From NCBI GenBank assembly GCA_022565135.1, contig JADFKA010000034.1, forward strand, positions 1-10,986: 10,986 nucleotides of DNA, given 5' to 3'. Below the pieces are notes generated by a model. It made no database searches. It saw only the letters and a list, made by a program, of their open reading frames with translations, and was not told the DNA's origin. Source of the stretch: Pseudomonadota bacterium (GTDB lineage: Bacteria > Pseudomonadota > Gammaproteobacteria > Steroidobacterales > Woeseiaceae). Shown piece by piece: positions 6,687 to 10,986 of the stretch; position 1 is the first letter of the stretch, and each line of letters starts with the position of its first letter. The translations under genes and the position numbers were made by a program.

Positions 6687-6829
6687 CGTCCTGGCGCACT
6701 TCGGTCTGCGCCAATCACTCCGACCCCGCAAATCCGCTGGAATCGGAGCCACTATTTACATCAGCCTGGACCGAACCCTGCGCGATTATTGTGCGCTACC
6801 GGGTCGGGCGATCTTGGAGTACAAACACA
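6687..6829 (+). promoter_or_regulatory. Structured 5' leader of the helicase mRNA (candidate cis-regulatory RNA)
   Basis: The leader carries three successive potential stem-loops. SL1 (6692-6713) is TGGCGCA/TGCGCCA, a perfect 7-bp stem with TTCG in the loop. SL2 (6718-6748) is CTCCGA/TCGGAG, a perfect 6-bp stem. SL3 (6771-6807) is CCGA-CCC/GGG-TCGG with one bulged A, continued by GCGC/GCGC around a 9-nt loop. The ribosome site follows SL3. The 5' arm of SL2 with its flanking A (ACTCCGA, 6717-6723) can also pair with TTGGAGT (6814-6820), which contains the Shine-Dalgarno. RNA helicase mRNAs are known to carry long regulated leaders in bacteria (for example cold-shock control); regulation here is inferred from pairing by eye only. 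Confidence 0.5.
6816..6819 (+). promoter_or_regulatory. Ribosome binding site of the helicase gene
   Basis: GGAG lies 10 nt before GTG at 6830. It supports that codon as the start rather than the upstream in-frame GTG at 6791, which falls inside the loop of the third leader hairpin. Confidence 0.6.
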
Positions 6830-8089
6830 GTGTTATTTAATCAACTCGGCCTGTCGGCCGACTTGCTGCGTGCGGTCGACGCAAAGGGCTACCGTGAGGC
6901 AACCCCGATCCAGCAGCAAGCCATCCCACACATACTTGCAGGACGCGACGTTCTGGCAGCTGCCCAAACCGGCACCGGCAAAACAGCGGGCTTCACTCTG
7001 CCGCTTCTGCAACGATTGCAGTATTCGACGACCAACCGGCGTAGCGTGCGCGCGCTTGTTCTGACACCAACGCGCGAACTCGCTGCACAGGTTGCTGAAA
7101 GCATTCGAGACTATGGCCAGTTCTTGCCATTCAGGACATCTGTCATTTTTGGCGGTGTCAGCATCAACACGCAGATTGCCCGATTACGCAAAGGTGTCGA
7201 TATCGTTGTCGCGACTCCCGGCCGTCTGCTGGATCATATGCAACAGGGAACCATCGATCTGACGAAGATTGAAATTCTCGTGCTCGACGAAGCCGATCGC
7301 ATGCTCGACATGGGATTTATCCGCGACATTCGCAGGATCCTCAAAGTCTTGCCCGATGAGCGCCAAAACCTCCTATTCTCAGCAACGTTTTCAGATGACA
7401 TTCGGCGCCTTGCAGGAAACCTGTTGAATTCGCCTACCGAAATCGAAGTTGCCGCGAGAAATAAACCTGTCGACCTGGTCACTCAGGTCGTCCATCCGGT
7501 CGACAAACGCCGTAAACGCGAACTCCTGTCGCACCGCATTGGCGCCGAGAATTGGCAACAGGTGCTGGTATTTACGCGCACCAAACACGGCGCCAACAGG
7601 CTGGCCGAGCAGTTGTCCGACGACGGCATCACGTCCACAGCAATTCACGGCAACAAGTCGCAAGCAGCACGAACGCGCGCACTAAGGGAATTTAAGGCCG
7701 GCGCCGTCAGGGTACTGGTTGCAACCGATATCGCCGCGCGTGGTCTCGATATAGACCGACTGCCACATGTTGTCAACTATGAACTTCCGCATGTCGCAGA
7801 AGACTACGTGCATCGTATCGGACGCACGGCCCGTGCTGGCCAGAAGGGCCACGCCATATCGCTGGTCTGTGTTGACGAACAAAAACTGCTAGCCGATATC
7901 GAACGCTTGCTGAAATGCAAAATTGAAAAGCAGGTCCTGCCGGGCTACGAACCGGATCCACGTATTAAAGCCGAACCGATTCAGATCGGGCGCTCGCAAC
8001 GAACTGGGGGACGCAAGTCAATATCGCGAAAACCTGCCAGGTCGGCAACGCATAACTCACGCAGCCGGCGGCAGCGACGATCGGCGTAG
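6830..8089 (+). CDS. rhlE: DEAD-box ATP-dependent RNA helicase, RhlE type
   Basis: This 419-residue protein has the complete DEAD-box helicase set in order: N-terminal F-x-x-LGLS, Q motif GYREATPIQ, motif I AAQTGTGKT (44-52), Ia PTRELAAQ, GG in FGGVS, Ib TPGRLLD, II DEAD (153-156), III SAT (184-186), IV VLVFTRTK, V ATDIAARGLDID and VI HRIGRTARAG. A short basic tail (Arg/Ser/Lys-rich, last ~30 residues) replaces the longer extensions of DeaD or SrmB, which fits RhlE. Members unwind short RNA duplexes in ribosome assembly and RNA decay, especially in the cold. I chose GTG at 6830 because RhlE proteins begin immediately before the F-x-x-LGLS element and GGAG precedes it. The gene follows its own promoter and structured leader, and its 3' end faces malate synthase G. 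Subfamily naming is less certain than the DEAD-box assignment. Confidence 0.93.
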   Translation: MLFNQLGLSADLLRAVDAKGYREATPIQQQAIPHILAGRDVLAAAQTGTGKTAGFTLPLLQRLQYSTTNRRSVRALVLTPTRELAAQVAESIRDYGQFLPFRTSVIFGGVSINTQIARLRKGVDIVVATPGRLLDHMQQGTIDLTKIEILVLDEADRMLDMGFIRDIRRILKVLPDERQNLLFSATFSDDIRRLAGNLLNSPTEIEVAARNKPVDLVTQVVHPVDKRRKRELLSHRIGAENWQQVLVFTRTKHGANRLAEQLSDDGITSTAIHGNKSQAARTRALREFKAGAVRVLVATDIAARGLDIDRLPHVVNYELPHVAEDYVHRIGRTARAGQKGHAISLVCVDEQKLLADIERLLKCKIEKQVLPGYEPDPRIKAEPIQIGRSQRTGGRKSISRKPARSATHNSRSRRQRRSA

Positions 8090-8111
8090 CTACCGACAAA
8101 AATGACACTCT

Positions 8112-10331
8112 TCAGGCGCACCGCAATTGAGATTTGTATTGGCGCCGACGTGCATGCAACAAGAGTTCGGTGTAACCATTCGGCTGCTCGCAACCCTTGA
8201 ATACAAGATCGCATGCTGCGAGGAACGCGATGCTTGAGTCGAGATCATCGCTCATGCACACGTAACCCGGGTCACTCGAATTCTGCTGGTCGACAATCGC
8301 GGCCATGCGTTTGAGTGTGGCGAGCACCTGCGCCTCTGTCGTCACGCCGTGCAACAACCAGTTAGCGATGTGTTGACTCGAAATACGACACGTCGCCCTG
8401 TCCTCCATCAGACCGACGTCTGCAATGTCGGGGACCTTGGAGCAGCCGACGCCTTGGTTAATCCAACGCACAACATAGCCAAGAATGCCTTGCGTATTAT
8501 TATTGAGTTCGTCCTGAATCGTCTCCTCAGACAGTGTCGCCGGATCGCACAACGGCGGCGTCAGAATATCCTCCAGGCTCGCCAGGGCTCTTGACGCCAG
8601 GACTTCCTGTTTCTGCCGAACATCGACAGCGTGATAATGCATGGCGTGCAACGTAGCGGCGGTCGGTGACGGCACCCAGGCACAGCTCGCGCCCGCTTCA
8701 AGCTGTGCCTGTTTGCTGTCCATCATCTGATTCATCTCATCGGGCTTCGGCCACATTCCTTTACCGATTTGAGCCTTGCCCGGCAGTCCGCAACGAATAC
8801 CGAAGTCGACATTCCAGTCTTCGTAAGCACCGATCCATGGCTGCGTCTTGATTGTTTCTTTTGGCAACATCGGCCCCGCATGCATGCTCGTATGAATCTC
8901 ATCGCCCGTGCGATCGAGAAAACCCGTATTAATAAAAAACAGCCGGTTTTGCACAGCACGAATGCATTCCTGAAGATTGACGGTAGTACGCCGCTCTTCA
9001 TCCATGACACCGACCTTAAGCGTATCGGGCGCAAGACCAAGCAGATCTTCAACTCTCGCAAACAGGGATTCTGTGAACGCCGCTTCGTCGGGTCCGTGCA
9101 TCTTCGGTTTTACGATGTAAATACTGCCGCTACGGCTGTTTGGTAGCAACTTCGACTGTCGTGTGTTTGCAATCGCACAAGCGGATGTAATGACGGCATC
9201 CAGAATACCTTCGAAAACTTCGTCGCCATTCTTGTCGAGCACGGCGTCGTTCGTCATCAAGTGACCAACATTGCGTACCAGCATCAGACTTCTGCCTGAC
9301 AGCGTAAGCACTCCACCTTCGGCCGACGTGTACTCGCGATCGGCGTTTAGCCGTCGCGTAAATTTCTGACCGTCTTTTTCCAGATCTGCCTCGAGCGAAC
9401 ATTGCATGAGACCGAGCCAATTACGGTAAACGCCGACCTTGTCTTCGGCATCGACAGCAGTGACGGAATCTTCGCAATCCTGGATCGTCGTAATCGCTGC
9501 CTCGAGAACAACGTCACAGATATTGCCAGGCGCGTCGCGACCGATTTCGTGCTCGCGATCTGTCTGGATTTCGATATGGAGATTGTTGTGGCGAAACAGG
9601 TAGGAGTGACGGCCATCCTTTGCCGTGTAAGCAACAAACGCCTCAGCATCACTTAAGGTGACGGTTTTGCCGTCCTTAAGCTTCGCCATGAATGTTGCCC
9701 TGCTCGCCGCAAGGTCCAGCGAGTACTGCACCACATCTCCGTGGCTGACCGTATCGAGCGGCAGGGCACGATCCAGAAATTCAGTCGCATAACGAATGAC
9801 AGCCGCACCGCGTTGTGGGTTGTAAGACGATCCGCGTTGCTGACCATCTGTTTCGGCGATGACGTCAGACCCATACAAGGCATCGTAGAGACTGCCCCAT
9901 CGCGCATTGGCCGCGTTCAGGGCAAATCGTGCATTGTTGACCGGGACAACGAGTTGCGGGCCTGCGATTGTCGCGATCTCCGGGTCGACGCCCGCAGTCG
10001 TGATCTGGAACGACTCACCCATCTCCTTGAGGTAGCCGATACCTTTCAGGAAGTCGACGTATTCGCCGTGGTCCCAGGGCGCGCCGTGCCTCGCCTCGTG
10101 CCACGCGTCGATCTTGCGCTGCAGCTCATCGCGAAACTGCAGCAGGTTACGATTGACGGGCGTTAAATCATCGATAAGGGCCTCAAAACCGCGCCAGAAC
10201 GCAGCCGAGCCCCGGTCTATTGCCGGTAGTAATTCGTCTTCGACAAAGCGGAAGAGGACAGACTTGACGCGGAGATTGCCAACGCTACAGCGGTCATCAC
10301 GATCTGCATCGCGAACGACTTTTGTCTGCAT
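8112..10331 (-). CDS. glcB: Malate synthase G
   Basis: This 739-residue enzyme condenses glyoxylate with acetyl-CoA to malate in the cytoplasm, the second step of the glyoxylate shunt. Diagnostic stretches are AGPQLVVPVNNARFALNAANARWGS (split: GPQLVVP, NARFALNAANARWGS), LHIEIQTD, RSLMLVRNVGHLMTND, KPKMHGPDE, GVMDEERRT, NTGFLDRTGDEIHT, CAWVPSPTAATLHA and LMEDRATCRISSQHIANWL. By analogy with the E. coli G isoform, Arg353, Glu445 and Asp473 (Mg ligands) and Asp644 (catalytic base) are in place. Length matches the G form (about 720-740), not the 530-residue A form. The N-terminus is roughly ten residues longer than in E. coli. I start at ATG 10331-10329, which has GGGGA 6 nt upstream; a TTG two codons earlier would leave no spacing. 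It lies 18 bp after the isocitrate lyase stop, so the two form an operon. Confidence 0.96.
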   Translation of the reverse strand: MQTKVVRDADRDDRCSVGNLRVKSVLFRFVEDELLPAIDRGSAAFWRGFEALIDDLTPVNRNLLQFRDELQRKIDAWHEARHGAPWDHGEYVDFLKGIGYLKEMGESFQITTAGVDPEIATIAGPQLVVPVNNARFALNAANARWGSLYDALYGSDVIAETDGQQRGSSYNPQRGAAVIRYATEFLDRALPLDTVSHGDVVQYSLDLAASRATFMAKLKDGKTVTLSDAEAFVAYTAKDGRHSYLFRHNNLHIEIQTDREHEIGRDAPGNICDVVLEAAITTIQDCEDSVTAVDAEDKVGVYRNWLGLMQCSLEADLEKDGQKFTRRLNADREYTSAEGGVLTLSGRSLMLVRNVGHLMTNDAVLDKNGDEVFEGILDAVITSACAIANTRQSKLLPNSRSGSIYIVKPKMHGPDEAAFTESLFARVEDLLGLAPDTLKVGVMDEERRTTVNLQECIRAVQNRLFFINTGFLDRTGDEIHTSMHAGPMLPKETIKTQPWIGAYEDWNVDFGIRCGLPGKAQIGKGMWPKPDEMNQMMDSKQAQLEAGASCAWVPSPTAATLHAMHYHAVDVRQKQEVLASRALASLEDILTPPLCDPATLSEETIQDELNNNTQGILGYVVRWINQGVGCSKVPDIADVGLMEDRATCRISSQHIANWLLHGVTTEAQVLATLKRMAAIVDQQNSSDPGYVCMSDDLDSSIAFLAACDLVFKGCEQPNGYTELLLHARRRQYKSQLRCA

Positions 10332-10337
10332 TGACAA

Positions 10338-10342
10338 TCCCC
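10338..10342 (-). promoter_or_regulatory. Ribosome binding site of malate synthase G
   Basis: GGGGA on the minus strand, in the 18-bp gap after the isocitrate lyase stop, sits 6 nt before ATG at 10331. It favours that ATG over the in-frame TTG at 10337. Confidence 0.65.
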
Positions 10343-10349
10343 ATGTAAA

Positions 10350-10986
10350 TCATGCGACGAACTGCTCTTCTTCGGTGCTGCCAGCCAGCGCCGTTGTTGA
10401 CGTCAGTCCGTTCATTATCGTGTTCTGCACGGCGTCGAAATATCCAGCACCTACGAACGACTGATGCTTCGTTGCACGGAACCCGAACTGCTCGTCAGCA
10501 AACTCCTGCTGCTGCAGCTGCGAGTAAGCATACATGCCGTCTGCCTTGTAAGCACGACTTAGTCGGAACATGCTCGAATTCAGCACGTGCCAGCCCGCCA
10601 GTGTGATGAACTGGAACTTGTAGCCCATCTTGCCAAGTTCTTCGCGGAAATTGCGCATCGACTCATCGCCCAGGTTCGCCTTCCAGTTGAACGACGGTGA
10701 GCAGTTGTAGGCCAGCAGTTGATCCGGGAACTCTGCGTGAATCGCCTCGGCGAAGCGACGCGCCTGATCGAGATCCGGCTTGGATGTTTCACACCAGATC
10801 ATGTCAGCGTACGGCGCGTAAGCCAAGCCACGTGCGATTGCCTGGTCGAGCCCGGCCATGGTGCGGAAAAAGCCCTCGGACGTACGGTCACCGGTAATAA
10901 ATGGCTGATCGCGCTCATCGCAATCCGACGTGATCAGATTGGCGGCATCGGCATCGGTACGTGCAAGTAATACTGTCGGCACGCCG
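10350..10986 (-). CDS. aceA: Isocitrate lyase, C-terminal part
   Basis: About 211 C-terminal residues of isocitrate lyase are present; the 5' end lies beyond the right edge. The enzyme splits isocitrate into glyoxylate and succinate, the first step of the glyoxylate shunt. Recognisable stretches are VLLARTDADAANLITSDCD, ITGDRTSEGFFRT, ARGLAYAPYADMIWCETS, LLAYNCSPSFNWKANL, GYKFQFITLAGWH, ATKHQSFVGAGYFD and the C-terminal LTSTTALAGSTEEEQF. The active-site WCETS glutamate and the NCSPSFNW serines are intact; the KKCGH catalytic loop would lie in the missing part. The stop TGA at 10352-10350 is 18 bp from malate synthase G, whose glyoxylate substrate this enzyme supplies. The promoter must lie outside the window. 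Confidence 0.97.
   Translation of the reverse strand, partial: GVPTVLLARTDADAANLITSDCDERDQPFITGDRTSEGFFRTMAGLDQAIARGLAYAPYADMIWCETSKPDLDQARRFAEAIHAEFPDQLLAYNCSPSFNWKANLGDESMRNFREELGKMGYKFQFITLAGWHVLNSSMFRLSRAYKADGMYAYSQLQQQEFADEQFGFRATKHQSFVGAGYFDAVQNTIMNGLTSTTALAGSTEEEQFVA

Noticed and set aside
6791..6829. Upstream GTG as helicase start
   Set aside because: It lies in a leader hairpin, lacks a ribosome site, and would add 13 residues before the conserved RhlE N-terminus.
8070..8100. TCGG...CCGA inverted repeat around the helicase stop as a bidirectional terminator
   Set aside because: Only a 4-bp stem with no T-run on either strand.

Overview
The window looks like chromosomal DNA from a moderately GC-rich, aerobic, probably gammaproteobacterial heterotroph. 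Evidence for this is an isocitrate lyase next to malate synthase G, a RhlE-type DEAD-box helicase, a large M1 aminopeptidase lipoprotein, and a tRNA-Gly with an encoded CCA end. The taxonomic placement is an inference from protein style; no rRNA or marker gene is present. I saw no mobile element, CRISPR array, prophage or long repeat.

Left part (1-5874, all minus strand). Transcription runs from high to low coordinates. A periplasm-facing M1 aminopeptidase lipoprotein comes first. After 66 bp it is followed by a tight four-gene cassette: a class III aminotransferase, a beta-keto acid cleavage enzyme (BKACE/DUF849), an Asp/Glu-type racemase, and the N-terminal third of a D-cysteine desulfhydrase / L-cysteate sulfo-lyase family enzyme cut by the window edge. 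The first two cassette genes overlap by ATGA, the next gap is 35 bp, and the last ribosome site overlaps the racemase stop codon. The cassette reads as a catabolic pathway for an unidentified amino compound. The aminotransferase would make a beta-keto acid and BKACE would split it with acetyl-CoA. The racemase and lyase would handle a D/L amino acid carrying a beta leaving group such as sulfide or sulfite. This is the most promising candidate here for an undescribed system.

Middle (5875-6829). A tRNA-Gly(CCC) lies on the minus strand with a recognisable promoter. It is followed on the plus strand by a small YCII-like protein with a GTG start. An extended -10 promoter then opens a leader of about 143 nt with three consecutive stem-loops ahead of the helicase. 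One arm of the second hairpin can alternatively pair with the helicase's Shine-Dalgarno sequence.

Right part (6830-10986). The RhlE-type helicase (plus strand, GTG start) converges on malate synthase G with only 22 bp between stop codons and no visible terminator. Malate synthase G (glcB) lies 18 bp downstream of isocitrate lyase (aceA, cut by the right edge). Together they form a glyoxylate-shunt operon read on the minus strand.
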